Source of the DNA: Silene latifolia
Taxonomy: Eukaryota > Streptophyta > Magnoliopsida > Caryophyllales > Caryophyllaceae
Assembly (NCBI RefSeq): GCF_048544455.1
Contig: NC_133530.1
Span: 20,265,748 to 20,329,747 of the forward strand
Length of the DNA stretch: 64,000 nt
Reading direction: 5' to 3'
Shown here: piece by piece, positions 1-11,514 of the stretch
Layout: every line of letters starts with the position of its first letter
How positions within the stretch are numbered: the first letter of the stretch is position 1
Translations under genes and position numbers: made by a program
Notes under the pieces: generated by a model
Seen by the model: the letters and a program-made list of their open reading frames with translations, nothing else
The model's database searches: none
What the model was told of the DNA's origin: nothing

Positions 1-79
1 CGTTATACGGTTCTTGTGGCTCATTCGAGAGAGAAATAATGTACGTTAAGAAATATGAAGCGATGAATGAATAAGTTAC

Positions 80-128
80 CTGAGTCGTATGGAGTTGCAA
101 CAATCTTCTCCTCATCACTTAGAGACAT
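80..128 (-). CDS. Candidate first exon of a gene leaving the window to the left (partial)
   Basis: On the minus strand an ATG at 128-126 opens 16 codons (MSLSDEEKIVATPYDS) plus one base, ending at a good donor (TCAG/GTAACTT) at 80/79. A purine-rich leader lies just upstream. Length and phase resemble the short first exons of the vWA genes in this window (46-52 nt, phase 1, also acidic), so it could start another member of that family. The sequence itself is not clearly homologous, and an exon this short may be chance. Confidence 0.28.
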
Positions 129-710
129 CCTAACCGGAACAACACTTGATCTACCTTCCTCTTCCCCTTTTCTTTATTCTACCAACAGTTTACCTGTAAC
201 TATTCAATAGCCTTATGAAAAATTGATAACCTCAGAGTGGTTTCGTGATCGAATACATGGTCAATTTTTTTTAGTTTAATATTTGCTTTATTTCTATTGT
301 TCCTTACTGAATTATACTACCAGCGTTGTCCTTGTATTTATACCTTTACGCTCTAGGCCACAAGAACTTATCGACCTCTAATTATTTTTGTTTTTGCTAT
401 GGTTAGAAATTTATCTAATCGATTTATACGTGGTAGCTTACAAATCACATACAAGGTCAACTTAGTTAGGCAAAGTCTTATGGTAGACTGTAGTTAGAGA
501 TTTGAACCTAAAACCAACAGATAACAATTTACCGAGTCATACAATTATATTTTAACAAGTTGAGCCAACTAATATGACAATTAGATCATCATGATAACGT
601 GTATTATCGTGATGTGATTCCAATTATTGTTTATCATTGCAAAAACAACATTATTCTGCAGACCAGAGACTTTGTTGTAGGTCATTGTTAATTTTAAGTC
701 AAACACATAA
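129..710. other. Intergenic, no recognised feature
   Basis: AT-rich sequence with no ORF or recognisable repeat terminus. It would contain the upstream region of the possible minus-strand exon at 80-128. Confidence 0.5.
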
Positions 711-1713
711 AAAAAAACTCACTTCAAAGTCTTAATAATATCTGTACCCATCGCCTGTCACCGGCCATCGCCCACACGAAAGACGACAAATTTATCAATT
801 ACAACCGTTGGATCCGTGTAAATGTGTAAATATGTCGTCGATATTTTTAGGGTTTTGCACATGAAAATTGTTTCTTCGTATATTTTCCTTTTTCCAAGAG
901 GTTTTTTATGAAAAGGGAATTATTACAAGGTTATTGACGAGTTTGAAGCCAGATCATGAGCATTATCTTGTCAACTTGTCGTTCTCTTATACAAATTAAT
1001 ATGGACTGACGACTGTTTCAAAGTCAAATGTTAGCTTTACTTGTTATAATATTATTTCGTTATTTAATTTGACATCAGCTAGTCGCTATAAAATACTTTT
1101 TTAAGTAATGTAAGCATTAATTCAGGCACGAAGTTGTGTTGATACACGCTGCCTACTGCCTAGCAACGGGAATCTATGTAGTTAGTAGCAAAGGGTAGCA
1201 TTCGCTACTCTAATTGTCAAATAATTGTTAAAAAGTATCGATTTTTTTTCTACCTTAAAGTTCTAATTATGAACCTTAACATAAGTAATAAAACAACATA
1301 ACGAAATTTCGCTACTCCAAAATTTTATTTCTAAATTCGTCCATGCTGCCTAGTGACCTAACTAACTATTAATACATTATCATTTGAGAGATACATAACA
1401 AATAATTTAAATAAAAAACTATTAATATACTAATTGCATTATCATTTCGATAGTTAATTTGACTTTAGCAAGTCATTATAAATTACTTGCAGTATCGTTC
1501 GGCAATAAGTAAGCATTAATCAAGCACGAAGTTGTCTCGATGCTTAGTGACTTATCGCAAAATCGTTTTGTTATTTAATTTGACTTAAGGAAGTCATTAA
1601 AAAAAATATTAGTGTAACCTTTTTTTTACTTATTGAGAATAGAAGATAACTTTACTTTCATTCTTAAGACTTGTCAAGTTGCTATTTGTTTATGTTATAT
1701 AAATGATGTATAA
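711..1713 (+). repeat. Segmental duplication, copy 1
   Basis: About 1 kb closely matches 13514-14910. Shared landmarks are a CACACGAA..GACGACAAATTT block near 775, the AGGGTTTTGCACATGAAAATT stretch near 848, and the CTTAGTGACTTATCGCA stretch near 1543. Similarity stops at 1713, where a Helitron-type end begins. Copy 2 lies upstream of vWA gene A and a diverged third copy (50465-50795) lies upstream of vWA gene D, so the block probably travelled with that gene family. Confidence 0.8.
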
Positions 1714-1816
1714 CTAGTTTTTAACCCGTGCAAAATTGCACGGGTATGTAATTCAATATTGTAAATTAGCAAGATTTATAAAAAAACATAATTACATTTT
1801 TATGTAGATTTGAATT
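1714..1816 (-). mobile_element. Helitron 3' terminus (element interrupted by Gypsy 1)
   Basis: Read on the minus strand, the segment ends with a hairpin (CCCGTGCAATTTTGCACGGG), a short spacer and CTAG at 1717-1714, the usual Helitron 3' end. Comparison with duplication copy 2 shows an uninterrupted A/T at the same point, matching Helitron insertion between A and T. The Tat element inserted at 1817 lies inside it. I could not find the 5' TC end beyond 12478. Confidence 0.6.
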
Positions 1817-2383
1817 TGATGGGGCATATTCTGCACCCGCTGACCAAGTCAACATATTGACCAAGGTCAAGGCTAAAAGACAACAAGTCAAAAGAAAAGC
1901 GACCTAACCGGCGAAGCCTGTCGGCCTGTCACTTGGGTCTCGGCTCGGCAACTAGCCGGCCGAGAGGCATATCCGTATACTCACATCCGGTCCCCTCGGC
2001 ATGGAGTCAACCAGGCCTGTCGGCCTGTCATGGGTCCCTCGCCCGAGGGTAAGACAATCTTTCCACCTGCTATGTCACTTGGCCACTTGGCCACTACGTG
2101 ACAAAAGGTGAAAGTCTATAAATACTCCACATCTCTCATTGAGAAACTAACTAGAAATCTGGTATAAACTCCCTTATCTCTCTACAATATACTTTGCCAA
2201 GTTAACATACAACTTATCTCTCTAAGTTTACTGACTTGAGCGTCGGAGTGAGTACGTTCGGCCCCAAGCCGAGCCCTCAGTTTGTTCATCTTTACAGAAA
2301 AGAGCGAAAGGAAGAGACGAGCAACGACATCATTCTACAAGCTCAAGTGGTCACAATCCTGCTCCGGAATTACACCCGGAACA
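1817..2383 (+). repeat. Gypsy 1 5' LTR (567 bp)
   Basis: Matches 11915-12473 along its length, starts TGATGGGGCATATT and ends CCGGAACA. It is 8 bp longer than the 3' LTR because CCACTTGG is tandemly repeated near 2080-2097. A likely TATA (TATAAATACT) lies near 2117. Confidence 0.95.
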
Positions 2384-2385
2384 AT

Positions 2386-2403
2386 TGGCGCCGTCTGTGG
2401 GGA
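2386..2403 (+). other. Gypsy 1 primer-binding site
   Basis: TGGCGCCGTCTGTGGGGA begins two bases after the LTR. TGGCGCC-type sites are usual in plant Gypsy elements of the Tat/Athila group; I have not verified the exact primer tRNA. Confidence 0.8.
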
Positions 2404-2428
2404 TAGATACTAAAAGCTAGTCACCTAC

Positions 2429-2431
<3 letters not shown>

Positions 2432-2472
<41 letters not shown>
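2432..2472 (+). repeat. A(41) homopolymer in the Gypsy 1 leader
   Basis: An uninterrupted run of 41 A residues lies between the primer-binding site and the gag start at 2492. It is absent from the LTRs. Its length may be affected by sequencing or assembly error. Confidence 0.9.
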
Positions 2473-2473
<1 letters not shown>

Positions 2474-2491
2474 ATTCAGCGAGCTAAGAAG

Positions 2492-2989
2492 ATGTCAAAG
2501 CAACAAGAAACTGTGAGTGAAGGACCTGCATTCTTCCAGGATGACACGTTCCTTAATTCTGAGATCGGGCAGTCCCCCACCGGCCGAGTCACTAACACGG
2601 CGCTCGGGATGCCGAAAGAGCCAGAAACACCGTTGCCTACCGACCAAGTCACTGTCATGGGACATGTGGTCGATGCGGCCAAATTAAAGCTATTCTTGGA
2701 CCTGATGGGTAGTACGCCGATTACCCCTGTCACGACGACGGGGATGGCAGCGCATCCACAGGTGACCATGGCCCATAAAGTGACTCCGAACAACTTGTCC
2801 GGAGCGATACAAGGAGCTGGGCATGCTAGGACGCCAGCAGAGCCCGTGGTGCCAATGGCAGACCTGAGTCCTTCCCCCACTCGCGGGAGGACGGTCGTCG
2901 CGCGGCAACAACGAGGCCGCCCCGAAGGAATGAAAGAAGTCCGACTCACCAAAGTCGGACAAGAAGCCCTTCCCGCCAGAGGGAGATAA
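2492..2989 (+). pseudogene. Gypsy 1 gag, N-terminal part
   Basis: A 165-codon frame opens 20 bp after the poly(A) tract with an acidic, Pro/Thr-rich N-terminus typical of the variable start of Tat gag proteins. It stops at 2989, and the conserved gag domain continues in another frame from 3037, so a frameshift near 2975-3040 separates the halves. No domain is recognisable in this part; the call rests on position and composition. Confidence 0.65.
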
Positions 2990-3036
2990 GCCGGACTAAG
3001 GTTGCGAGGTGCCGATCGCCGCGTGTCATTCGACAC

Positions 3037-4896
3037 GTGGTCAGACAGCCCCTCAGTACCTATGTCCTCGAGATCCCTGTGCCGACTAAGCTGAAGCTGC
3101 CGCCTATATCATACAAAGGGGATAGCGACCCGACCGACCATGCCGAGGCTTTCGAGTCGTACATGTCGGTATGGGAGCAGCCTGATGAGGTGTGGTGCCG
3201 AGTCTTCCCAACGACCCTGCATGGGATGGCTCAGAGTTGGTACAAGGGGCTACCTAATGGCTCGGTATACTGTTATCCCGACCTAAGAGATAATTTCATA
3301 GCCCAGTATGCTTGCAACAAGAGAAGGGCTGTGGAAACATCAGATCTCCTAACTATCCGACAGGGGGAGGACGAGTCCCTCCGAAACTACGTGAAAAGAT
3401 TCGACGCTAAGGTTCAGCAGATCCGTGAGCTGAACACCGAACTGGCGGCCTTCGCACTGATGAAAGGCCTCCCGAAAGGCGAGTTCAAAAACGAGCTGAT
3501 CAAGTGCGAAGACCTCAACTTAGACTCCGCCAGAAAGATGGCCGACCGAGCCGTAAAGGTGGAAGACTATCACAAAACCTGGGTAGGCCACAGTGAAGCT
3601 GGGCACCCAGAGAGGAAGAGCCGCCGGGACAACGTAGATGAAGGTCGTCGTGACGGGAATAGGTCACGGCCTGAGAGATTTAATAGGAAACAGCACTCGG
3701 CGGGCGCCGGGGGGAGTTCGGGACCATACAACCAGAAGCGGTACAGCAGTCTCACCCCCCTGGTCGCCTCTCCAGCCGAGGTCTTTACCCTAAGCAAGAA
3801 TGATGGACAGAAGTGGGCAAGGCCCCCCAAGGCGAGGGGGGACGGTGACACAAGCCAGTTTTGCGAATACCACGGCCACACCGGCCATAAAACTGACAAC
3901 TGTCGACATCTAAGGAACGCCATCGAAGAGCTAATCCGAAAGGGGAGCCTCAGCAAGTATGTAGCTGGAGGCCCAGGAACAAGCACCGACGGGGCGAATA
4001 GAAAGTCGGTTTTCCAACGGATGGGAGTAATCCAGGTTGTCATCGGGGGAAACGAGAACGGTGGGTCAGCTAACGGGCACAAACGGCACCTAAATGAGTT
4101 ATACCAAGCCATCAACTTTGTGCCTAAAACAGCGATCCCCGCTTCCACCATCCCCGATATAACCATTGGAAAGAAGGACTACGAGGGAGTCGTCGCCCCG
4201 CACAGCGACCCGCTTGTAGTCCACCTGGATATAGCCAACCACTTGGTCAAAAGGTGCCTGATTGACACAGGCGCCTACACGAACATCATGTTCAGGGAGT
4301 GCTTTCTTTATCTCGGTTTGAAGATTGGAGACCTGAGCCCCTGCATTAACCCGCTATACAGCTTCTCTGGGGCCGGCCTGGTACCCCTAGGGTCAATCAG
4401 ACTGCCGGTGATGTTCGGCCAAGCGGATGCGGCTAAAAATGTTTTATCTGAGTTCGTGGTTATCGATGGTTCGTCTGCCTACAATGTTCTCATAGGCCGG
4501 GCCACTTTGAGCGAGGCCGATGCAGTGATGTCCATCCGGGCCCTGACATTGATGTACGTCTCGGACCGGGGGGAAGCACAAAAGCTCGTCTCAAAGGACG
4601 AGAGAGATGAAATAGTCAATATCCAAGTGTCTGCCAGGGGGTGCAACATGCAATCCCTCAAAGTGGCGAAGAAATCAGAGAAAGAGAAGAGCCCATCCTT
4701 GCAGCAGGAGGGCGAACCGATGAATACTAACGTCGGCATGGTCGAAGGAGCCGAGACGGAGGAAGTGAAAATTGACCCAGGGCGCACCGTAACTGTCGGT
4801 GTTGACCTGGAGCCAAAATTCAGAGCTGATCTCCTAGACCTACTGAGGAAGAACAAAGATGTCTTCGCATACTCACCGCCGAGATGTCGGGCGTGA
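3037..4896 (+). pseudogene. Gypsy 1 gag capsid and aspartic protease
   Basis: This 619-codon frame holds the retrotransposon gag domain (residues about 30-180; WEQPDEVW and the MKGLPKGEF motif). A basic Arg/Asn-rich stretch follows, then a divergent Cys/His knuckle (CEYHGHTGHKTDNC, near residue 280). The aspartic protease has its D-T-G at residues 410-412 inside LIDTGAYTN. It then runs toward the RT linker but terminates at 4896 through a frameshift near 4875. In a working element this product assembles the particle and cleaves the polyprotein. The zinc knuckle departs from the canonical CCHC spacing, as it does in other Tat elements. Confidence 0.85.
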
Positions 4897-5896
4897 GCGG
4901 GAGGTGATCGTTCACAAGCCGAACGTACTCTCCACCGCTCGGCCGGTCAAGCAGAAGATGAGGAACTCCTCGGCCGAGAAGGATGAGGCCATCAAAGCTG
5001 AAGTAGACAAATTATTAGCGGCGGGCTTTATCATGCCTTGTACTTACCCTGAGTGGCTAGCAAATGTTGTAATGGTGAGGAAGTCGTCAGGGGCGTGGAG
5101 GATGTGTGTTGATTTTACCAATCTTAATAAAGCGTGCCCTAAAGATTGTTATCCCTTGCCTCGAATAGATAGTTTAATTGACGCCACGGCAGGCTACACT
5201 ATGCTAAGCCTGCTAGACGCCTTCTCAGGGTATCATCAGGTATTCATGGCCGAGGAAGATATGCCTAAATGCGCATTCATCACCATTCACGGCACATTCA
5301 TGTATGAAATGTTGCCGTTCGGTTTGAATAACGCTGGCGCAACTTACACCAGGTTGGTGGACAAAGTGTTCCAAAATCAAAAAGGGCGAAACATCGAGGC
5401 TTACGTCGACGATGCTATTGTAAAAAGCAAGTCTGACAGCGAGCACTTAGCCGATTTGAGCGAGACATTTTGTTCACTAAGGAAATATAAAATGTAGCTT
5501 AACCCAAAGAAATGTAACTTCGATGTCCGGGCCGGCAAGTTCCTCGGCGTGCTTGTCAGCGTCAGGGGAATTGATGCCAATCCGGAGAAAGTCAAAGCAA
5601 TACTAGACCTACCGGAGCCGAGAAATCGAAAAGAGGTTATGACGCTGACCGGAAGGATGGCGGCTCTTGCCTGCTTCATCTCTCGGTCGGCCGACAAGAG
5701 CACTCCGTTCTTTAAAGTGCTGAAGGGGAATACATACTTTAGCTGGGGGGAGGAACAGAGCACGGCTTTCAGGCAACCGAAAGCCCACCTTCGACACCGC
5801 CGACCCCTGTCTAGGCCGATTTGGGGAGACGCTATATCTATACTTAGCAGTTACCTCGGCCACGGTCAGTGCCGTAATCGTCAAGGAAGAAAATAA
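4859..5896 (+). pseudogene. Gypsy 1 reverse transcriptase (broken)
   Basis: The frame carries Ty3-type RT motifs in order: WRMCVDFTNLNKACPKD, the DAFSGYHQ block, LPFGLNNAGATYTRLV and the catalytic YVDD at 5402-5413. An in-frame TAG at 5495-5497 (where the family usually has Lys) splits it; the same frame resumes at 5498 with the RT thumb (GKFLGV..). A frameshift near 5770 then throws the connection/RNase H start out of frame until the stop at 5896. The upstream junction with the protease frame is also shifted. It cannot yield active RT from this copy. Confidence 0.85.
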
Positions 5897-5933
5897 ACAG
5901 CAATACCCAATTTACTTTATCAGCAATACACTG

Positions 5934-7937
5934 TTGGCCGCCGAAAGAAATTACCCACTAATCGAAAAGGCAGCCCTCGCCGTCGTCGTTGCCGCAAGGA
6001 AGCTGAAACCCTACTTCGACGCACATCCCGTGACGGTCTTAACCAACCAGCCATTGGAGAAAGCATTAGAAAAATTCGAAAACTCCGGCAGACTTATCAA
6101 ATGGGCAGTGGAGCTCTCCGGCTTTGGCATTCAGTACAAGTCGAGGCCTTCGATAAAGGGGCAAGCGCTTGCAGACTTCCTGGCCGAGTGCACATATCAA
6201 GAAGAATCACATCCCGGCGTGTGGGAAGTGTATACCGACGGGTCCTCCACGGCGAACAGCTCAGGAGCCGACATCCTTATCATCAGCCCTAACGGAGACG
6301 AGTTTGAGTACGCCTTGAAGTTTACCTTCTCGGCCTCAAATAACGAATCCGAATATGAGGCGGTGATAACTGGAGTCGAGTTAGCTAGAGCTGCCGGGGC
6401 GGAGCATATTGTGTTGAAAACAGACTCGCTCTTAGTGACTAATCAAATCCGAGGAGAGTACGAGACCTGAGACGATGGGATGGTAAGGTACCTGGAGAGG
6501 GTAAAAGCTGACACCTCAAAATTGAAATCTTTCCAAATACAGTGCATCCCCAGGTCTGAGAACAACCGAGCCGACGCTCTCTCAAAACTTGCCAGTTCAA
6601 GCATCAAAAATGTCAGTCGAACCGTGCTGGTGGATATCAGAAATGCTAAAAGCATCACTGAGACCGTCGGCATGGTGGGCGACATCGAAGCCGAGACGAC
6701 GTGGATGACTCCGATAATGAAATACAAACTGACAAAAGAGTTGCCGAAGGACCGCAGTCTGTCTCGGAAGATAAGAAGGATCACCGCAAGGTACTTAGTG
6801 TTCGAAGGAGAATTGTACAGAAGGTCCGTAATAAGACCACTCTTGAAATGTGTCGGCCCAGCCGACGCGGAGCTTATACTGACAGAGATTCACGAAGGCA
6901 TCTGCGGACATCATATGGGGGCGAGAACGCTAGCCCACAAAGCTCTCCGAGCCGGCTACTTCTGGCCTACCATGCTGAAAGATTCCAGGGCAAAAACCAA
7001 GAAGTGCAAGAATTGTCAGATGCATGCTCCGGTAATACATGCACCTTCCCGAGACCTGCAACCAGTACTTAGTCCCCTACCATTTGCACAGTGGGGGATG
7101 GATTTATTAGGACCATTTCCGACGGCCTCCGGAGGAAGGAAGTACCTGATTGTCGTCGTTGACTACTTCACCAAATGGGTCGAGGCTGTCGCGGTACCTG
7201 CCAAGACCACGGCGGCCGTAAGAAAGGTGATTTGGGAGAACATCATAACTCGTTTTGGGTTACCCCAAGTCATTGTATTTGACCACGGCCGAGAGTTTTG
7301 GAGCGACATGGTGATGAATTGGTTGGAAGAGCTCGGTATCAAATTTGCATACTCCTCCGTCTGCCACCCTCAGAGCAACGGGCAGGCGGAGGCAGCTAAT
7401 AAAACAATACTGAACGGGTTGAAGAAGAAGGTTGAAGATCTAAAGGGAAGATGGGCTGATGAACTACCCGGCGTCCTGTGGTCCCTTCGAACCACGGAGA
7501 AAGAAGCAACAGGGTACAGTCCATTCCACCTAGTCTATGGGTCTGAGGCCGTCCTGCCAATTGAAGCAGCGGTGCCGACATTCAGAACGCAAACCTTTAA
7601 CCCAGTCGAAAATGAAGAAGGCCTGAGAGCCTCCCTAGACCTGGTCGAAGAAAGTCGAGATACGGCACGGCTCAACTTGGCAGTATATCAAAATCGAATG
7701 AGAAGAGCCTACAACCGTAGGGTCCACAAAAGGGACTTGAGAGTAGAAGATCTAGTCCTGAGAAAGTCGGCCGCAACCAACAAAGGAAACATCCATGGTA
7801 AGATGACGGCCAACTGGGAGGGACCCTACAGGGTGGTTGAAGAAATGGGGCCGGGGACATACCGGCTGACAGACATGGAGGGTGTGCCTCTAATGAGCCA
7901 TTGGAACACAGACAACCTTAGGAAATATTTCGTATAG
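5934..7937 (+). pseudogene. Gypsy 1 RNase H, second RNase H and integrase
   Basis: One frame interrupted only by TGA at 6468-6470. First comes the C-terminal half of the Ty3 RNase H (ERNYPLIEKAALAVVVAARK). A second RNase H follows (YTDGSSTANSSGA, then SNNESEYEAVITG and LKTDSLLVTNQI), the extra RNase H of Tat elements. After the TGA come the HHCC zinc region (HEGICGHHMGARTL..CKNCQMH) and the DDE integrase core: D in GMDLLGP, D in FDHGREF and E in GQAEAANKT. A C-terminal chromatin-end-like segment ends at 7937. The second catalytic block is odd (FDHGREF where SDNGTQF is usual) but keeps the Asp. The TGA context suggests CGA to TGA transition. Confidence 0.87.
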
Positions 7938-8054
7938 CGGCGGAGGTGTCCGAGACCGTTGTGGGCACCCCAACGCGTGATTATACCTTATGAAGAGTGA
8001 TCCAAGTTTTCCATCGAAATGCTTGTCCCCTCCGTAGTCGTACCAAAGTAGACG

Positions 8055-8660
8055 CCACGGCCAAAGCCGGGCAGTCACTACAAATGCAGTTGATACTCGC
8101 GAAAGCGACCAACATGCTTAAGAACGTATAAGTACAGTTGAGAAACGCAAATCTGACTGCCTCGGCCAATCCGGGAGTGGCTGAGGAAGCGAACAATATG
8201 TCTATAGATACGAATGCAGTCGAGCCGTAACCTCGATTGCCTCGGCCAAAGCCGGGAGTGACGGGGAAACGACCGATATGCTAACATGTTTACAACAGCA
8301 GTTGGGAAAGCGCAAATCTGACCGCCTCGGCCAGACCGAGAGTGGAGGAGGAAGCGACCGACATGCCAACATGTTGCTAAGCAAATTGGGAAACATGAAT
8401 CTTGCTACCTCGGCCTGTTCAGGTGCAGCAGGAGGGCACGACCAATATGCTAAAAACGTTTAAGTACAGTTGAGATACGCAATCTAACTGCCTCGGCCAA
8501 GCCGAAGGTAAAACGAACAAGCGCTCAATATGTTTAAAAACGTAAGAAGACAACCGAATGGAGGATGAGATCAAAGCCTCGGCCAAGCCGAAGGCAAATA
8601 AACAAACTTCATTAAAAATGTTTACAAGTGAGACAAAATAAAGTCGACGGCCGTCCCCAT
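8055..8660 (+). repeat. Imperfect ~83-bp tandem array in the Gypsy 1 3' region
   Basis: Units begin CCTCGGCC(A) at 8160, 8240, 8325, 8408, 8491 and 8577, with an earlier diverged start near 8055, so spacing is mostly 80-86 bp. Within units, GGGAGTG, AGGAAGCGAC, an ATATG block and AAACGTNTAAGTACAGTTGAGA recur. It sits directly after integrase and before the antisense gene. Confidence 0.82.
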
Positions 8661-8838
8661 AGGGATAGCCTAAGCTCAACCTACCAAAGTTTAACAAAAA
8701 AGAAGGAACAACAAAAATTACGACATTAAGACATGAAGCGCCAAAAGGATGGCAGGGAGGAAAGGCTCAATAGTTGGCCCCCGAACAGCTGAAGCTGTCC
8801 GAAGGGTCAGGTGAATCTGGTGACGACCGCCCGTCTCC

Positions 8839-11326
8839 CTATGCTTGTCGCCGCTCGCCACCGGCAGCAGCAGCAGCATCACCGTCGGTGGGCGGCCCAG
8901 AGGACGACTTGGCAGCGTCACGTGCCTTTGCCTTCTCAGCCTCCTCTCTAGCCTCCTTCACCTTAGCCTCATGGGCCGCCTTGGCCGCAGCTTCCTGAGC
9001 AGCCTTCGCCTCGGCCGCGGCCGCGGCCTCCGCAGCAGCCGCCTTCTCATCCAGAAGCTTGTCAAAATCTTGCCACGGAAAAGTGCCTTCAGGAAGGAGC
9101 TCCTTAATCGCATCCCTTGTGGCGTCTTGACTTGGTCCCGTGCATCGGCACACATTTCGGGGATGATGACGGTTTTCCGGACTCAATATCCTTCTCCCCT
9201 CGAGCAAGGATAGCCTTTGTGCCCTTATGTTCCTTCGCCTCGGCCGAATGCAGGGTCTTCCATCTTTCCCTCTGCTCAACCATGGCCTTATAACCGCCCT
9301 CAAATTTGTTTCTCTCCTCCCGCAACTTAGCGGCATCAGCCAACGCGGACTCAACCTTAGCTCTCTCGGCCAGGACCACCTTCTCAGCGTCCTCCTTAAG
9401 CTTTCGCTCAGCGAGGAAATCCTTCATGGTGGCCAGGAAGTCCTTCTTCGTCTTCTCGGCCTCCTCCCTAGAAGCGGCAAGCTCAAGCCTAAGCCGTTTG
9501 AGCGTAGGGGCAGTTTGAGCCACGAGCTTTTCTTGCTCGATAAGATGAGTGCCGGCAACTTCAGCCCACTTCACCAGCCTTTTGGCCAACCTTATGCCGT
9601 CCGCCCTGAGCTGAACGAAGGAAGCCTTCTCGGACGAGGCGTCGGCGGCGACATTTTTGTCGCCCATCTGCACAGGCTGCTTCTCCAATTGCCGTTCGGT
9701 GAGAACAACAGTTGGCGACGGCTGATCTAGAAAAAACCCAGACAAAGCGTCCATGTCAACATTCATCGACATATCAGAAAGCCTGTCATCAGGAATGCAT
9801 AAGGAACCTGCTAAATCCGAGCTATGGGTTAGATCCGTACCAGTCCTGGCCTTCTTGGATTGAGGGCCGGCTAACCCCTTCTCTTTCCCTGCCTCGGTAA
9901 CAGCAGCAGCAGCAGGCGTTGTTTCTTTCCTCTTATTTGAAGGAGGAGGACTCTCCAGAACGGTGACGTCCTCGTCAACATTGACGACCTCCTTATCTTT
10001 TTGGACTATGGGGATTGAAGATCGAGTTGGAGTTGACGTCGTAGCCACCGAAGACATTGCTTTTGGTTTTCGGCGCGGCACGTTACCGCCAATCTCTGCT
10101 TGGGTCGCCCCCACGTCCATTGATTTCAACGCCTGCTCCATGAGTTCGTGCGGGGCCTGCTTGCGATCACGCGGCGCGGCCTTAGGGTGCAGCTCAACAA
10201 CTCTCCTGTCCTGGTCAAGTCCCAACTTGTTTAGGATGGAGACAGAGAGATCCCGGCCGAATCGATCTGCAAAAAAAACAAAGCAGGAGTTAAGCAAAAG
10301 AAGTAAACCGAGGCTCAAATACAGAAGCATAAAAGCAAAGGAGGGCCTCATACCGACCTCACTCACCCTGCCTGAGGGCCGGTATGAGGTCGACGTGACA
10401 AAGCGGCTCGTCTTGAAGGACGATCTGCGTCGGGGGCATCCATCCCTTCGGCGTGCCATCCTTCTCAGCCTCGAACATGCTCATTGCCCGCACTTCGTCG
10501 TCCTTAAGATAGACCTTCTTGGCGTCCATCTTAATCTTATTACGGGAGACATATCTTTCATGCTCCCCCGACTCTCACAAATAAGCAAATTGACGCGGCG
10601 CTGGAAGGACCGGGGCAGTGGATAGTCCTCCGGAACCTCGACATATACCCACCGCCCCTTCCAGTCTTTGCAGGATGTCAGCTTGGAGATGGTCACGTAA
10701 CCCGGCTCGGTCTGAACGCTGTACCACCCCATGACGCCTTGGGTAGACAGCCGAAGATGATGGAGCCGGCGGAAAAGGTTCACCGTTGGGGCCACCCCCT
10801 TAAAGAGACAAAACCATACGAAGCCAATAATCGTCCTAACGGCCAACGGGTGCAGTTGTGCCACGGCGACATTCATGGCTTTGATTATGGCCGAGACATG
10901 TTCATTAAGAGGAAAACGAAGCCCATACTCCATATGTATAATATACACGCCAATACAACCTTCGGGAGGGCAACAGACTGCCTGATCACCCACAGGGACA
11001 ATAATTCTATACCCCCTGCCGAAGTTGTAGTGGTCTTCAAAAAGTTCAGGCCCGGAGACAGAAGCGAACTTGTTCGTCCAAACGCGATCAGGTTTAATCG
11101 AGCAGGCTTCGCCGTGCCACAAGTAATGCGGCCTCTCTGAATCAGATTGGGTCTTTTCCTCATCATCATCATCAAAATCCTCGAGATATTTCTCGTCGAT
11201 TTCAGGGGAAGACGACTTGCGACCCCCGAACCCTACCGGGGTGACAACCATTGGCTCCTGTTCATCGGGACGCGACAGTTCGCCCCCCGGGATTGAGGTA
11301 CTAGGCGGACCATCAGCAGCAGACAT
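8839..11326 (-). pseudogene. Gypsy 1 antisense gene: 'putative gypsy type transposon' protein with an intron
   Basis: A spliced gene runs opposite to pol, from ATG at 11326 to the stop near 8839. Exon 1 encodes an acidic N-terminus (residues 40-65, D/E-rich). The conserved core follows (GLRFPLNEHVSAIIKAM, PTVNLFRRLHHLR), matching the plant family often labelled 'transposase (putative), gypsy type'. A 100-bp intron at 10366-10267 has donor GTGAGT and a T-rich tract before GCAG. Exon 2 encodes a Lys/Ala-rich coiled coil (near 9200-9600) and an Ala/Lys/Glu tail. A one-base indel near 10570 shifts the frame in exon 1, and another shift lies near 9120-9180. Antisense ORFs of this kind are known in Tat elements; their function is unknown. 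Confidence 0.8.
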
Positions 11327-11504
11327 GGTGGCAACAAATACTTAACAAATAAAAGTTGGGGAAGAATTTGTTTGTTTACCTTGAAAGAAAGTGTTACGCC
11401 GAGTAACGCTTCGAAAATTAGAGAGAGAAAACTCTTCGAAAACTAGAGAGAGGAAATTTTTTTAAGAAAAAGAAGTTTGCACATCAAAATAAGGGGCATA
11501 CTGC

Positions 11505-11514
11505 TCTATTTATA
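11505..11514 (-). promoter_or_regulatory. TATA box of the antisense gene
   Basis: CTATAAATAG on the minus strand lies about 180 bp upstream of the antisense ATG at 11326 and inside the element, not in an LTR. This suggests the antisense gene has its own promoter. Confidence 0.5.

Noticed and set aside
3570-4166. 198-codon minus-strand ORF
   Set aside because: Opposite the gag frame, whose domains are clear.
9963-10625. 220-codon plus-strand ORF in Gypsy 1
   Set aside because: It is the shadow of the antisense gene, which has recognisable core motifs and an intron on the other strand.
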